Counted from the stretch's first letter, positions 20,416 through 30,400 are shown. The stretch: 64,000 nt of DNA from Actinobacillus sp. (GCA_020026055.1 JAHHRA010000001.1:60999-124998); one strand, 5' to 3'. Program-made: numbers and translations. Notes: generated from the sequence alone by a model not told the origin.

Positions 20416-22593
20416 TCACTTCCTCTCTTGTTGACTTTTTTGCCAGCTTATCTGCCAGCAATTATGAATTTTCGGATTACGTTCAAAATCCAGCGGTAAT
20501 GTTTTTTTAGAAATATCCAATGCATGTAAGCCGAGTTTTTCTAATGCATTAAAATCCATTTTAAAATGACGTTTATTGTTAGAAAAAATGATCATTCCTG
20601 CAGGGCGTAAAATACGGGCTAAATAGTCAAACAATTTCGCTTGATCTCGCTCTACGTCCCAACTTTCTTCCATACGTTTTGAATTAGAAAATGTCGGTGG
20701 ATCAACGAAAATTAAATCAAATTTAGGGGCGTGTTTAGCTTCCTCAGCGAGCCATTGCAAGCAATCAGCCTGAATCAAACGGTGTTTATGACCAACAGAA
20801 ATATCATTAAGTTCTAAATTTTGCTCTGCCCAGTTTAGATAAGTGTACGACATATCTACTGTTGTAGTCGATTTTGCTCCACCTAATGCTGCTTGCACAG
20901 TACCTGCTCCCGTATAAGCAAACAAGTTGAGAAAATCTTTGTCTTTAGCAAGTTTACCGAGCATTTGTCGTGTCAAACGGTGATCTAAAAATAGCCCTGT
21001 ATCTAAATAATCAGTCAAATTGACCCACAAATTCGCATTGTATTCTTTAACGTAAAAATATTCGCCTTTATGAGCAAGTTTTTGATATTGATTGCTACCT
21101 TTTTGTTTTTGACGCACTTTTAAAATCAATTTATTAGTCTCAATATTAAGTGTTGTCAAAGTAGCATTAACTGCATCCAGCAAACGTTGACGAGCTTTTT
21201 CAGCATCAACGTTTTTTGGTGGTGCATATTCTTGAATCACTACATAGTCACCATAGATATCTACTGCTAAATTATATTCAGGCAGATCTGCATCATACAA
21301 ACGATAAGCCTCAATCCCTTCTCGGTTTGCCCATTTTTTGATTTTTTTACGATTTTTAAGCAACCGATTTGCAAAATCGGAAGCAATCTGAGTTTTCGGA
21401 GTATTTGCTGTAAAAGTTAAATTGTCATCTGTATTGGTTTTACATCGACTCATTACATAATTCTTTTGTATGCAATCCAGTTGACCATTTTTCGCTTTAA
21501 ATTGGCGAGATGAGCGCAAGCGTAAGCAATCTAACAACGTAGCATCGCTACTAAAAATAGAAGCTTGCCAACCTGCAAATTCACTTTTTAGTTTCTGACC
21601 AAGCATTGAATATAAGGCTATCAACGCAGGACTCGTACTTAACCGTTCTCCATATGGTGGATTGCAAACAACAGTGCCAACGTTAGTCGTAGGGTTTTTA
21701 AGTTCAGCAATATCAGATTGTTGGAATTTGATCAAATGCTCGACACCAGCCTGTTTGGCATTGAGTTTGGCTTTGAACAGTACATTTTTATCAAGATCAA
21801 ATCCCCAGATTTCACACCCCAAATTTCGAAAAAATTTTTCCATTCCTTGCTCAGCTTGACGTTGGGCTTGTGCTTTCACTTCTTGCCAAATTGTTTGATT
21901 ATGTCCTGTCCAAAAATCAAATCCCCAATGCAAACGAGCTAAATTTGGTGCGATTTCACACGCCATTTGAGCAGCCTCAATCAACAGTGTACCTGAACCG
22001 CACATAGGATCGACTAATGGCGATTGGCGATCCCAACCTGACCGCAACATAATCGCAGCAGCTAAAGTTTCACGCAATGGTGCATCGCCTGTGCTAGTGC
22101 GATAGCCTCGCAAATGCAAAGCATCACCACTTAAATCAAACGACACAACTAATTTATTGCTGTTTAAATAAGCGTGCAAGCGAATATCAGGGCGATTTTT
22201 ATCCACATTTGGACGCATTTTGCCGTGGCGTTCGAAATAATCCACTACAGCATCTTTTACTCGCATAGCACCAAATTGAGTATGGCGAATAGCATCGTTA
22301 GTGCCGTTAAAATCAACCAAAAAAGTACAACGTGCATCAAAAAGATCTGCCCAGTTGTAATTTAAGAGTGCCGAATATAAATCCATATCTGTGAACACTT
22401 TCGCCTCTAATAAAGGCAATAAAATTCGTGAACTCAAGCGAGAATGCAACAAAGTGCGGTACATTGTCGCCATATCTGCTTGATAATGCACACCACCTTG
22501 AACTATCCGACAACCCAACGCTCCTAGCTGAGTAAGTTCCGTTTTTAAAAGTTCTTCAAAACCACGTGCCGTCGTAGCAAATAACTGTTTCAT
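20416..22593 (-). CDS. rlmL: RlmKL, 23S rRNA G2069/G2445 methyltransferase
   Basis: A 725-residue two-headed methyltransferase. The N-terminal half has a THUMP domain (about 45-155) and an RlmL m2G methylase with [15 protein letters not shown] and the catalytic [10 protein letters not shown]. The C-terminal half is RlmK (m7G) with [20 protein letters not shown] and [19 protein letters not shown]. Both activities modify 23S rRNA. It is slightly longer than the E. coli enzyme. An uptake-type AAGTGCGGT lies inside it (22452-22460). It leads the run into rppH. Confidence 0.95.
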   Translation of the reverse strand: MKQLFATTARGFEELLKTELTQLGALGCRIVQGGVHYQADMATMYRTLLHSRLSSRILLPLLEAKVFTDMDLYSALLNYNWADLFDARCTFLVDFNGTNDAIRHTQFGAMRVKDAVVDYFERHGKMRPNVDKNRPDIRLHAYLNSNKLVVSFDLSGDALHLRGYRTSTGDAPLRETLAAAIMLRSGWDRQSPLVDPMCGSGTLLIEAAQMACEIAPNLARLHWGFDFWTGHNQTIWQEVKAQAQRQAEQGMEKFFRNLGCEIWGFDLDKNVLFKAKLNAKQAGVEHLIKFQQSDIAELKNPTTNVGTVVCNPPYGERLSTSPALIALYSMLGQKLKSEFAGWQASIFSSDATLLDCLRLRSSRQFKAKNGQLDCIQKNYVMSRCKTNTDDNLTFTANTPKTQIASDFANRLLKNRKKIKKWANREGIEAYRLYDADLPEYNLAVDIYGDYVVIQEYAPPKNVDAEKARQRLLDAVNATLTTLNIETNKLILKVRQKQKGSNQYQKLAHKGEYFYVKEYNANLWVNLTDYLDTGLFLDHRLTRQMLGKLAKDKDFLNLFAYTGAGTVQAALGGAKSTTTVDMSYTYLNWAEQNLELNDISVGHKHRLIQADCLQWLAEEAKHAPKFDLIFVDPPTFSNSKRMEESWDVERDQAKLFDYLARILRPAGMIIFSNNKRHFKMDFNALEKLGLHALDISKKTLPLDFERNPKIHNCWQISWQKSQQERK

Positions 22594-22701
22594 AATTTGT
22601 CTTAATCAATTAAAAATGTTCGGAATTATAGCAAGTTTCGAGCTAAATAAAAAAATGGTTTATGCAACAAGGAAAAAATTAAGAATGCGAAAGAAGAAAT
22701 T

Positions 22702-22745
22702 CACGCCCTAAAAATCAGAAAAATTTTTCCGATTTTTAAGGCGTG
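22702..22745. repeat. Dispersed AT-rich palindromic repeat, copy 4 (most complete)
   Basis: A 44-bp near-perfect inverted repeat: CACGCCcTAAAAATCaGAAA on the left and its mirror ending TTTTTAaGGCGTG on the right, with core GAAAAATTTTTC. It sits between the ends of dmsD and the rlmL promoter region and could act as a terminator of the dms operon. Confidence 0.85.
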
Positions 22746-22759
22746 TAAAAGCAAATGAG

Positions 22760-23332
22760 CTATCTGATTTTCCAAGTCTTTATCGTTGCTTCGGTTAATA
22801 TTGCAAGATCAGCATAAAATTGAGAAACAGGTTGTTTTTTTAGACGTTCTAAATATTGAAATACCCACGGATAAAGATGTTTTTGTAATAACTCTGAAAC
22901 TAACTCCATTCGATTTTTAGCAAGATAAGCAACTAAGCAAAGCATTAAACCAATATGATCCGCAGGCTCTCTGTCGTTAAATGCAAAAACAATTTGATGG
23001 CGAGTGAGGAATGTTTCCAATTCTATTAAAGAAGAACCAAAGATTACTTGTTCTGGATCGAGATATACTGATCCCCAAGGCGGAGCCTCAAGATGGTAAG
23101 GTCCGATAAAAAGAGCTTGATATTCTTCGCTTAAAATATGCAAATCAAATTCAAATTGAAAAAGCGCTGCTAATTGTGCTTTTTCAGAAAAGTATTGCCA
23201 CTCGTCTTGCCAATTATCTTGTTGAAAAAAACTCAAAATGGGTTGCATATGCTCGCTGTGAGGCTCGCAATAAAAAGCAGTGCCAAGCAATTGCCCTGAG
23301 AGAGCTATCCAATTCAGCTGTTGTTGATTCAT
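22760..23332 (-). CDS. dmsD: DmsD-like Tat proofreading chaperone (TorD family)
   Basis: A 190-residue all-alpha cytosolic chaperone. The motif EYQALFIGPYHLEAPPWGSV YLD pattern (E-Y-x-x-L-F-x-G-P, then PPWGSVYLD) is diagnostic of the TorD/DmsD family, as is the EPADHIGLML segment that lines the signal-peptide groove. It binds the twin-arginine leader of DmsA until the cofactor is inserted. It is the last gene of dmsABCD, 41 bases after dmsC. No separate TorD is visible for the TorZ-like enzyme at 46162, so this protein might serve both; that is a guess. Confidence 0.9.
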   Translation of the reverse strand: MNQQQLNWIALSGQLLGTAFYCEPHSEHMQPILSFFQQDNWQDEWQYFSEKAQLAALFQFEFDLHILSEEYQALFIGPYHLEAPPWGSVYLDPEQVIFGSSLIELETFLTRHQIVFAFNDREPADHIGLMLCLVAYLAKNRMELVSELLQKHLYPWVFQYLERLKKQPVSQFYADLAILTEATIKTWKIR

Positions 23333-23373
23333 AATTCCCTTACAAGATTAAGTAACGTTTTTGTGAATGAAAA

Positions 23374-24219
23374 TTATGCAAATCCAACAGTTGTATGCAT
23401 TGCATAAAATAATGTTCGTCCCACCATTTCTCCCGCTAGAATGAATAAAATAACACTACTTTTTAACCATTTTTGGTGTGGGTACTTATTGTAAGCAAAA
23501 ATACTTAACACACCGACACTCAATAATAAGAAACGTAAAGCACTTAGATGTGCAAAATCAGGCACAAGATCGCTTCCTCTTATAATTGAATTGCTGATGC
23601 TTCCTAAGTTAACACTTTGATAAACATAAAAAATAGCACTGATAAAAATCGTTCCAGCTACTATATAAGGAAGATATTTTAAATTGTTTTTGGCTTGTTG
23701 ACTGTCGTTATACATCAGAACAAAAAATAAACTTAGCCCGCCAATAATCACAGTTAAATAAAAGTTTGCTGAAGTATAAATGTTATCCCAAGTTGGAACA
23801 GTGCGGATATGGTAAACCTGATTCATCATATACATAAAAATCAGACCGATGATAACCGTGATTGTTAATAATAATTTTTCAAAACTTTTGCTTAACTTGT
23901 TCGTCATCGCTAATAACCAATACAACCCAAGCATTGCAAAAAATGCTCCGCCTGTTGCAATTTCATTACTCAACATTGATGAGCCAATGCGATTTAACGA
24001 GTTGAAAGCACGTGTTGGTGAACCAAGATGGCTTAATGAGGCAATAAAACCAATACCAAGCAATATTAATAAAACTAAAATACTTTTGTTCGCTTGATTA
24101 CGACAATTACTAGTCAATGAAGTGCGATTTAAAACTAAGCTCAAAATAAAGAATGCACCGACTACGCTTTGAGCAAAAACAGTAAAAATAACTAGCGGTA
24201 ATTCATCTGTTCCATTCAT
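23374..24219 (-). CDS. dmsC: DmsC, DMSO reductase membrane anchor
   Basis: A 281-residue polytopic protein with about eight hydrophobic helices, starting MNGTDELPLVIFTVFAQSVVGA. The segment SHLGSPTRAFNSLNRIGSSM is the conserved DmsC loop including residues near the menaquinol site. It anchors DmsAB to the membrane and oxidises menaquinol. It starts one base after the dmsB stop. Assignment is supported by hydropathy, motif and operon. Confidence 0.92.
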   Translation of the reverse strand: MNGTDELPLVIFTVFAQSVVGAFFILSLVLNRTSLTSNCRNQANKSILVLLILLGIGFIASLSHLGSPTRAFNSLNRIGSSMLSNEIATGGAFFAMLGLYWLLAMTNKLSKSFEKLLLTITVIIGLIFMYMMNQVYHIRTVPTWDNIYTSANFYLTVIIGGLSLFFVLMYNDSQQAKNNLKYLPYIVAGTIFISAIFYVYQSVNLGSISNSIIRGSDLVPDFAHLSALRFLLLSVGVLSIFAYNKYPHQKWLKSSVILFILAGEMVGRTLFYAMHTTVGFA

Positions 24220-24220
24220 C

Positions 24221-24835
24221 TTACACCTCTCTTGGATTACCTAAAAAACCTGTTTTATCTCCTACAGGGCGGGCATTTTTATTCGGTTTAATCACTAAAT
24301 TTGGTGAAGTATAGTCAGCGGGAGGCAATGGTGCGATGGTCGCAAAATCACCATATTTAGCACGTAATTTCTCAATTTCGCCAAAATCTAGAGCTCGAAG
24401 TGGGCATGCCTCTACACAAATCGGTTTCTTTCCTAGCAAAAGACGATCTCTACAACCATCACACTTGGTCATGTGTTTTTTCTGAGGATCATATTGCGGT
24501 GCATCATAAGGACAAGCCATATGGCAGTAACGGCAACCTATGCAAACATCTTCATTCACAACAACTAATCCTTCTGCTGTTTTATGCATAGCCCCTGTTG
24601 GACAAACTTGAGTACAAGCAGGATCACTGCAATGGTTACAAGAAATAGAAAGATAATAAGCAAAAACATTTTGTTCAAAAGTATCGTTATGCTCTAACCA
24701 ATCACCACCTACATACTCATAAATACGACGAAAACTCACTTCTGGGCTCAAATCTTTATAATCTTTACACGCCATTTCACAAGTTTTACAACCAGTGCAA
24801 CGTTCTGAATCAAAATAAAATCCATATTGTTTCAT
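24221..24835 (-). CDS. dmsB: DmsB, iron-sulfur electron-transfer subunit
   Basis: A 204-residue ferredoxin-like subunit with four cysteine groups for [4Fe-4S] clusters: CTGCKTCEMACKD, CNHCSDPACTQVCPTGAMHK, CIGCRYCHMACPYDAPQ and CDGCRDRLLLGKKPICVEAC. It moves electrons from DmsC to the molybdenum site of DmsA. Length is as in E. coli DmsB. The gene follows dmsA by 10 bases. Confidence 0.95.
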   Translation of the reverse strand: MKQYGFYFDSERCTGCKTCEMACKDYKDLSPEVSFRRIYEYVGGDWLEHNDTFEQNVFAYYLSISCNHCSDPACTQVCPTGAMHKTAEGLVVVNEDVCIGCRYCHMACPYDAPQYDPQKKHMTKCDGCRDRLLLGKKPICVEACPLRALDFGEIEKLRAKYGDFATIAPLPPADYTSPNLVIKPNKNARPVGDKTGFLGNPREV

Positions 24836-24845
24836 TTTTCAATCT

Positions 24846-27260
24846 CTATAATTTTTCAATTTGTACTAAATTTGAATGCTGAGGATTGCCTTTAGCTAAT
24901 GGCGATGGACGTTGTGTCGTCAGCACATTAATGCAACCACCGTGATCAATACTTTGGTTATCTGGGTCGTGCCATGCCCCTTCCCCTAAACCTACGACAC
25001 CTGGCATTATGCGTGGCGTAACTTTAGCATTGATCCGTACTTCTCCACGATCATTAAATATGCGTACCATTTCACCATTTTTAATCCCTCGAGATTTAGC
25101 ATCAATTGGATTAATCCAAATTTCTTGACGATTAGCTTCTTTTAAAACATCAACATTACCGTAAGTAGAATGAGTACGAGCTTTGTAGTGGAACCCTGTT
25201 AATTGCAATGGATATTTTGCCATATTAGGGTCACCAAAATGTTCGAAACTATCTGTATGAATCGGTAGCGGATGAATAACTTCATCTGCTTTTAAATCCC
25301 AAGTTTTAGCAATATTTGCTAATTGTTCAGAATAAATTTCTATTTTACCTGATGGTGTTGAAAGTGGAGCGTTAATCGGATCTTCTCGGAATGCACTATA
25401 AGCTACGTAATAGCCATTCGGATCTACTTTTTTGAAAATACCTTGCTGTCTAAATTCTTCGAAACTTGGTAACTCAGGTAGTCGTTCGCGAGATTGCTGA
25501 TAAATATGACGTAGCCATTGTTCTTGAGTTCGACCTTCAGTGAACTGTTCTTTTATGCCCATCTTATCCGCTAAATCTGTCAACATATCGTAAATATTGC
25601 GACATTCAAAACTTGGTTTCACGACTTGGTCAGCAAAAATCACATAATTCATATTGGATACACTCGCATCCATACAAAAATCCATTTGTTCAGAGGCAGT
25701 ACAATCGGGCAAGAGAATATCACTATATTTTGCAGTAGAAGTCATATGATTATCGATAGTAATAATCAATTCACATTGTTTCTCATCTTGCAAAATTTCA
25801 TGAGTGCGATTGATATCAGAATGCTGGTTAATCAAACAATTACTTGCATAATTCCAAATTACTTTAATTGGAGATTTCAGACGTTCTACACCTCGAATAC
25901 CGTCAGTCAATGCAGTCATTTCATGAGCTCTAAAAATAGCATCTGTCCACATAAACATTGGGATACTTGCTTTCACTGGATTAGTTAACGTTGGCATTCG
26001 TACAAATGGAATACTATAAGAACTTTCTCTTGCACCTGAATTACCGCCATTAATACCAACATTCCCTGTTAAAATTGGTAACATCGCAATAGCTCTAGAA
26101 ATAAGTTCACCATTGCTACGACGTTGCGGTCCCCAACCTTGAGAAATGTACGCAGGTTTTGTTGTGGCAATTTCACGTGCTAATCTAATCATTCGACTTT
26201 CAGGAATACCAGTAATTTTTGCTGCCCATGCGGGTGTTTTAGCAATACCATCTTCTCCATAACCTAAAATATAAGCTTTGTAATGTGCATTTTTCGGTGC
26301 ACTTGCAGGCAAAGTTTTTTCATCATAGCCAATACAATATTTGTCTAAAAATTCCTGATCAACTAAGTCTTCTGTTATCATCACATAAGCTAAAGCAGAA
26401 ACTAAAGCGGCATCAGTTCCTGGACGAATCGGAATCCATTCATCTTCTCTTCCTGCCGCAGTATCATTGTAACGAGGATCAATAACAATCATTTTTGCAT
26501 TAGATCGTTCACGTGCTTGTTCAATCGCATAAGTTAGCCCCCCGCCACTCATTCGAGTTTCCGCAGGATTATTCCCAAATAATACTACTAATTTTGAATT
26601 TTCAATATCTGCAATGCCGTTACCTTTTGCCCAGCCGCCATAAGTATAATTAAGTCCAACAGCAATCTGTGCTGTACTATAATCTCCATAATGATTTAGG
26701 TAGCCACCGAGACAATTCATAAAACGTGCGATCATTGTGGAAGCAGGGGGCCAAGATTTAGTCATTGTGCCACCTAGCGTTCCTGTACCATAATTTAAAT
26801 AAATGGATTCATTGCCATATTGTTCAATATTTTTACGTAACGATTGAGCAATTTCAGTTAAGGCTTCATCCCAAGAAATACGTTTAAATTTACCTTCTCC
26901 ACGTTTACCTACGCGTTTCATTGGGTATTTCAAACGGTCAGGATCATATACTCGACGTCGCATAGAACGTCCACGTAAACAAGCTCGCACTTGGTGATCA
27001 AAATTGTAAGTTTCTGTGCCAGTGTTATCCGCTTCTGTGTACAAAATTTTGTTATCTTTAACGTGCATACGAAGCGGGCAACGACTACCGCAATTCACTG
27101 TACAAGCAGACCACACGATTTTCTCTTCGCCGTTTTCGACCATTTTCATCGCTGCACACGCTATTTTAAATGGTAAACTAAAATTCGTCGCAGCCACAGC
27201 AGTTGCTAAACCACTCGCTTTTAATAAAGTCCTTCTGCGAATATCAATTTCTTTTGCCAT
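24846..27260 (-). CDS. dmsA: DmsA, molybdopterin DMSO reductase catalytic subunit
   Basis: An 804-residue periplasmic-facing molybdoenzyme. The N-terminus carries a twin-arginine leader (IRRRTLLKASGLATAVAA). The [4Fe-4S] region is CTVNCGSRCPLRMHV with a later RACLRGRSMRRR. NYGTGTLGGTMTKSWPP contains the Ser expected to bind Mo, and HYGDYSTAQ follows. The C-terminal MGD-binding domain has ARTHSTYGNVDVL. It reduces DMSO and related S- or N-oxides as terminal acceptors in anaerobic respiration. First gene of dmsABCD; the upstream region has a dispersed palindrome, and I found no convincing FNR site. Confidence 0.95.
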   Translation of the reverse strand: MAKEIDIRRRTLLKASGLATAVAATNFSLPFKIACAAMKMVENGEEKIVWSACTVNCGSRCPLRMHVKDNKILYTEADNTGTETYNFDHQVRACLRGRSMRRRVYDPDRLKYPMKRVGKRGEGKFKRISWDEALTEIAQSLRKNIEQYGNESIYLNYGTGTLGGTMTKSWPPASTMIARFMNCLGGYLNHYGDYSTAQIAVGLNYTYGGWAKGNGIADIENSKLVVLFGNNPAETRMSGGGLTYAIEQARERSNAKMIVIDPRYNDTAAGREDEWIPIRPGTDAALVSALAYVMITEDLVDQEFLDKYCIGYDEKTLPASAPKNAHYKAYILGYGEDGIAKTPAWAAKITGIPESRMIRLAREIATTKPAYISQGWGPQRRSNGELISRAIAMLPILTGNVGINGGNSGARESSYSIPFVRMPTLTNPVKASIPMFMWTDAIFRAHEMTALTDGIRGVERLKSPIKVIWNYASNCLINQHSDINRTHEILQDEKQCELIITIDNHMTSTAKYSDILLPDCTASEQMDFCMDASVSNMNYVIFADQVVKPSFECRNIYDMLTDLADKMGIKEQFTEGRTQEQWLRHIYQQSRERLPELPSFEEFRQQGIFKKVDPNGYYVAYSAFREDPINAPLSTPSGKIEIYSEQLANIAKTWDLKADEVIHPLPIHTDSFEHFGDPNMAKYPLQLTGFHYKARTHSTYGNVDVLKEANRQEIWINPIDAKSRGIKNGEMVRIFNDRGEVRINAKVTPRIMPGVVGLGEGAWHDPDNQSIDHGGCINVLTTQRPSPLAKGNPQHSNLVQIEKL

Positions 27261-27360
27261 ATGTTTTCCTAGTTCAATGTTAAAGTTTAGAGTTTAGTGG
27301 AAAAGTAATCTAAAAAAATAAACTTAATTCACAAAATTTATGTGCTTTTTATTGAGTATG

Positions 27361-27403
27361 AACGCCAGTAAAATCGGAAAAATTTTCCCAATTTCGCTGG
27401 CGT
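27361..27403. repeat. Dispersed AT-rich palindromic repeat, copy 5
   Basis: Left arm AACGCCAGTAAAATCGGAAA, right arm ends TTTCGCTGGCGT: a 43-bp inverted repeat with core GGAAAAATTTTCC. It lies between the sulfatase 3' end (27425) and the dmsA promoter. Confidence 0.85.
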
Positions 27404-27424
27404 AAAATATAAAAAGTTTAAAAA

Positions 27425-29026
27425 TTAAAGATAAGCTTTAGCACTATTTGCAGGTACAACCGTTGGTCGCCAAGGATCGCCTGTTAATTCAAGCCAGTAC
27501 ATTAATTCTTCTTCAATCAATTTGTTAACAATTTGCGGATTTTCGTCAGCAATATTTTTCATTTGATATGGATCTGCTTGATTATCGTGCAAAGTAATCA
27601 TAAGTGGTTTTCCAATTTTACGAGTGATCACTAATGTGTAACGATCTGTACGTACACCTCGACGACCATAAGATTGTCCGCCATAAGGCATAAAAGTATA
27701 AAATTGCGAAGTCGGGGCTTTGTCACCTTGTTCACCTTTTACTGTACGAGCAAAATTCGTTCCTTCAACCGTATCTGGAATAAGATCCGCCATCCCCATT
27801 AGCCCAAAAATAGTTGGGTAAATATCTGGTGCTGAAAATAAAATATCGTTTACTTGTGGAGTTAATTTATTTTTCCAGCGGAACATCATTGGTACACGCA
27901 TTGATTCTTCATAATGCACGTTTTTAGTCGGTTGCCCATTCGACCCCATACAGCAACCATGATCAGAAAAAAATACAACTAGCGTATCTTCAGCAAGTCC
28001 AAGCTTATCTAGCTCTGCCACAATGCGACCAAATTGTTCGTCTACTCCATTTACCATTGCCATATATTCTTTGAAATATTGAGGACCATAACCTTCTTGA
28101 TATTCTTTATCCCATTGCACATTTGGACGGCTATTTAAGCTTTGCGATGTTTCGCCTTTAAAACGATCTAAATATTTTTGTGGTACTTGATCATAAGGTG
28201 AATGTGGAGGATTCATCGAAACAACTAAAGCAAAAGGTTGGTTGGCATCACGATATTTACCATTTTCATTACGTAAATATTTAATCGCCATATCAGCTTC
28301 GTGTTCTGGACTCCAAGTATTTTCAAATTTTAATGGTTTGTCTCTTGGTGTGTCATTCGTCCAATACATTGGACTCATATGCTTATCATATGTACCGTAA
28401 GAATACCAAAAATCAAAGCCGTGACGACGATCTGGTGCAGTCCAATCATTCCACATCCGTCCTTCCATTGGATTATTGTAACTTGGGATGAATGGTGCTT
28501 CTGGAGCATCTAAATGCCATTTACCAATATACCCCATACTATAGCCTTGTTTCTTCATAATATCTGACCAAGTAATAGTATTTTTCTTAAGCTCGATCCC
28601 AAAATCTTTCCCACCAAAGAATTCTGGACTTGCTGCCGTGTGACTATTACCTTGAATACCATTACGATATGGGTATTGTCCCGTCATCAACATTCCACGA
28701 AAAGGAGTACAAAGAGGAAAGTTTGAAACTGCTTGACGAAAAACTACACTTTCTTTAGCAAATTGATCAAGATAAGGTGTCAAGCTCTTATCTTGTTGCA
28801 TAAAACCCAATGCTTGAGTACGAAATTCATCAGGAAAAATAATCAATAAATTAGGTTTCTTTTGATTTATATTAGTTTGTATTGTTTTCTCACTAGCAGT
28901 AACAACATTACTAGCAAGCCCTGTTCCAATTAAAGCACTCGATGCCATAACACCTTGTAAAAAGCGACGACGAGTAGCGTTAAAGATCGATTGATCTTCA
29001 TCTATTACAGAATTTTTAGTTCCCAT
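27425..29026 (-). CDS. Tat-exported sulfatase (formylglycine-dependent, Cys type)
   Basis: A 533-residue alkaline-phosphatase-superfamily hydrolase. The N-terminus has a twin-arginine leader (NATRRRFLQGVMASSALIG), so it is probably exported folded. The core starts NLLIIFPDEFRTQ (first metal Asp), and NFPLCTPFRGMLMTGQYPYR is the C-x-P-x-R sulfatase signature, with Cys106 the residue that would become formylglycine. HSPYD, FFSDHGCCMGSNG and KNVHYEES are further metal/substrate elements. A Cys-type sulfatase needs a maturase (anSME or FGE), which is not in the window. The substrate is unknown; sulfated host glycans are a reasonable guess given the fucose and galactoside operons. Confidence 0.88.
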   Translation of the reverse strand: MGTKNSVIDEDQSIFNATRRRFLQGVMASSALIGTGLASNVVTASEKTIQTNINQKKPNLLIIFPDEFRTQALGFMQQDKSLTPYLDQFAKESVVFRQAVSNFPLCTPFRGMLMTGQYPYRNGIQGNSHTAASPEFFGGKDFGIELKKNTITWSDIMKKQGYSMGYIGKWHLDAPEAPFIPSYNNPMEGRMWNDWTAPDRRHGFDFWYSYGTYDKHMSPMYWTNDTPRDKPLKFENTWSPEHEADMAIKYLRNENGKYRDANQPFALVVSMNPPHSPYDQVPQKYLDRFKGETSQSLNSRPNVQWDKEYQEGYGPQYFKEYMAMVNGVDEQFGRIVAELDKLGLAEDTLVVFFSDHGCCMGSNGQPTKNVHYEESMRVPMMFRWKNKLTPQVNDILFSAPDIYPTIFGLMGMADLIPDTVEGTNFARTVKGEQGDKAPTSQFYTFMPYGGQSYGRRGVRTDRYTLVITRKIGKPLMITLHDNQADPYQMKNIADENPQIVNKLIEEELMYWLELTGDPWRPTVVPANSAKAYL

Positions 29027-29056
29027 TTTTACCTCCGAATAAATTACAACTGGAAA

Positions 29057-29092
29057 CGAAAAAACAGACTCTACTTTGACAAGAAGAGTCTG
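29057..29092 (-). terminator. Rho-independent terminator after gldA copy 1
   Basis: On the minus strand CAGACTCT, a 12-base loop, AGAGTCTG and TTTTTTCG. It lies 54 bases past the stop at 29146 and upstream of the sulfatase start, separating the two units. Confidence 0.85.
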
Positions 29093-29145
29093 ACACTGTT
29101 TAATTTATTTGATAACTTTTTGAAAATAGTAGTTTTTAGCCATTT

Positions 29146-30222
29146 TTATGAGCCACTATAACCATCCGCAGCTAAAATAGCAGCTACAACTTTTTCTGGT
29201 GTTACTTCAAAAGGCATATTATGTATAGTTTCTTCTGGAGCACAGGCCAATTTAGCGACTTCTAAAAGCCTTTCTCTTTCTATAGAATGAACACCTAAAT
29301 CCTCAAGTGAAGTTGGAAGCCCTATGTTTTTACAGAAACAGAAAACTTCGTCAATCTCTTCTATTGGCGCATTTTCAAGGAAAAGTTGAACGAGAGTACC
29401 AAAAGCTACTTTCTCTCCGTGATAGAGATGGTGACATTCCTCAAGCACAGTTAAACCATTATGGATAGCGTGGGCGGCAGCTAGTCCTCCACTTTCAAAT
29501 CCAATACCACTGAGATACGTATTGGCTTCAATAATATTTTCTACTGCTTTTGTACAAACATTTTTTTGAGCAGCAAACATCGCCTTTTCTCCATCAGCTA
29601 ACAATGTATCTAAACAAAGTTTAGCAAGTGTTAAAGCCGCTTTAGTTGGAAATCCACCTCCCATATTTAAAGCATTAGATCGCTCACAAGCTCTTGCTTC
29701 AAAATAAGTAGCTAATGCGTCTCCCATTCCACTGGCTAAAAGCCTAGCTGGTGCTTTAGCAATAATATTAGTATCCATTAAAACGATATTTGGGTTATTG
29801 GGAAGAAGAAGATATTCATCAAAGACACCTTCTTCTGTATAAAGTACTGATAGAGCACTACAGGGTGCGTCAGTAGATGCAATAGTAGGCACAATGATAA
29901 CAGGTAAATTTGAATAATAAGCCAAGGCTTTAGCAGTATCTAACGTTTTACCTCCGCCAACGCCAATGATAGTTTCTGCATTTTTATCTTTTAAAATCTC
30001 TTTTAGGCGATTGATCTCAACTTTAGAACATTCCCCATTAAAAAGTTCAAAAGATACTATTAAGTTCTCCTTCTTAAAGCTCTCTTTAATAATATCTTTA
30101 GTGATGCTCATCACAAAGTTATCTGCAATGATAAAAGCATTTTTCTTTGCATATTTTGCGATATTGCTTAAAGAGTTAGATCCCTGAATATATTTGCTAG
30201 GTGATAAAATGATGTTTTCCAT
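29146..30222 (-). CDS. gldA: Glycerol-dehydrogenase-like Fe/Zn alcohol dehydrogenase, copy 1 (original 3' end)
   Basis: A 358-residue group-III metal-dependent dehydrogenase. GVGGGKTLDTAKA (87-99) binds NAD, PTIASTDAPCSALSVLYTEE follows, and the metal ligands expected in GldA are present: Asp168 (SGMGDALAT), His251/254 (AAAHAIHNGLT) and His268 (HLYHGEKVAFG). The likely reaction is glycerol to dihydroxyacetone with NAD+. The first 355 residues are identical to copy 2 at 30550. This copy ends GYSGS and is followed by a terminator, so it probably keeps the ancestral C-terminus. The ribosome site GGAGG precedes the ATG and lies next to a fossil tnpB right end. Confidence 0.92.
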   Translation of the reverse strand: MENIILSPSKYIQGSNSLSNIAKYAKKNAFIIADNFVMSITKDIIKESFKKENLIVSFELFNGECSKVEINRLKEILKDKNAETIIGVGGGKTLDTAKALAYYSNLPVIIVPTIASTDAPCSALSVLYTEEGVFDEYLLLPNNPNIVLMDTNIIAKAPARLLASGMGDALATYFEARACERSNALNMGGGFPTKAALTLAKLCLDTLLADGEKAMFAAQKNVCTKAVENIIEANTYLSGIGFESGGLAAAHAIHNGLTVLEECHHLYHGEKVAFGTLVQLFLENAPIEEIDEVFCFCKNIGLPTSLEDLGVHSIERERLLEVAKLACAPEETIHNMPFEVTPEKVVAAILAADGYSGS

Positions 30223-30243
30223 TTAATACCTCCACACATGTTA

Positions 30244-30393
30244 TTGACTTTCTTCCCCCCATTAAAAACGGGGGGATTTTTACTAGCTTCTAACTTGCGT
30301 TAGTAAGCTCTTGTTGTTGATGGCAATGCCATTCACTTCACAAGCCTATGGGCAAGTCCTACCCTGATTTGCTCTTAGCTTATAAGAGCAATA
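30244..30393 (-). mobile_element. Fossil IS200/IS605-family right end with tnpB 3' scrap, copy A
   Basis: On the minus strand a frame reads RANQGRTCP, stop, ACEVNGIAINNKSLLTQVRS, stop, resembling the degenerate C-terminus of TnpB (…ACEVNG…). It is followed by TAAAAATCCCCCC, loop GTTTTTAAT, GGGGGG and AAGAAAGTCAA, the hallmark right-end hairpin of tnpB elements. The rest of tnpB is missing. The same DNA would encode the scaffold end of an omega-RNA. Identical to 31651-31800 by tandem duplication. Confidence 0.7.
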
Positions 30394-30400
30394 CTTCCTT

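Noticed and set aside
21816..21843. Extra palindrome-like sequence in rlmL (CCCCAAATTTCGAAAAAATT)
   Set aside because: Only the A/T core resembles the repeat; arms do not match and the coding is normal.
25626..25988. 120-codon open frame on the plus strand within dmsA
   Set aside because: Antisense to a strongly conserved gene, His/Ile-rich nonsense composition, no ribosome site.
27261..27360. FNR box upstream of dmsA
   Set aside because: No TTGAT-N4-ATCAA match better than chance was found in the leader, although such control is usual for dms genes.
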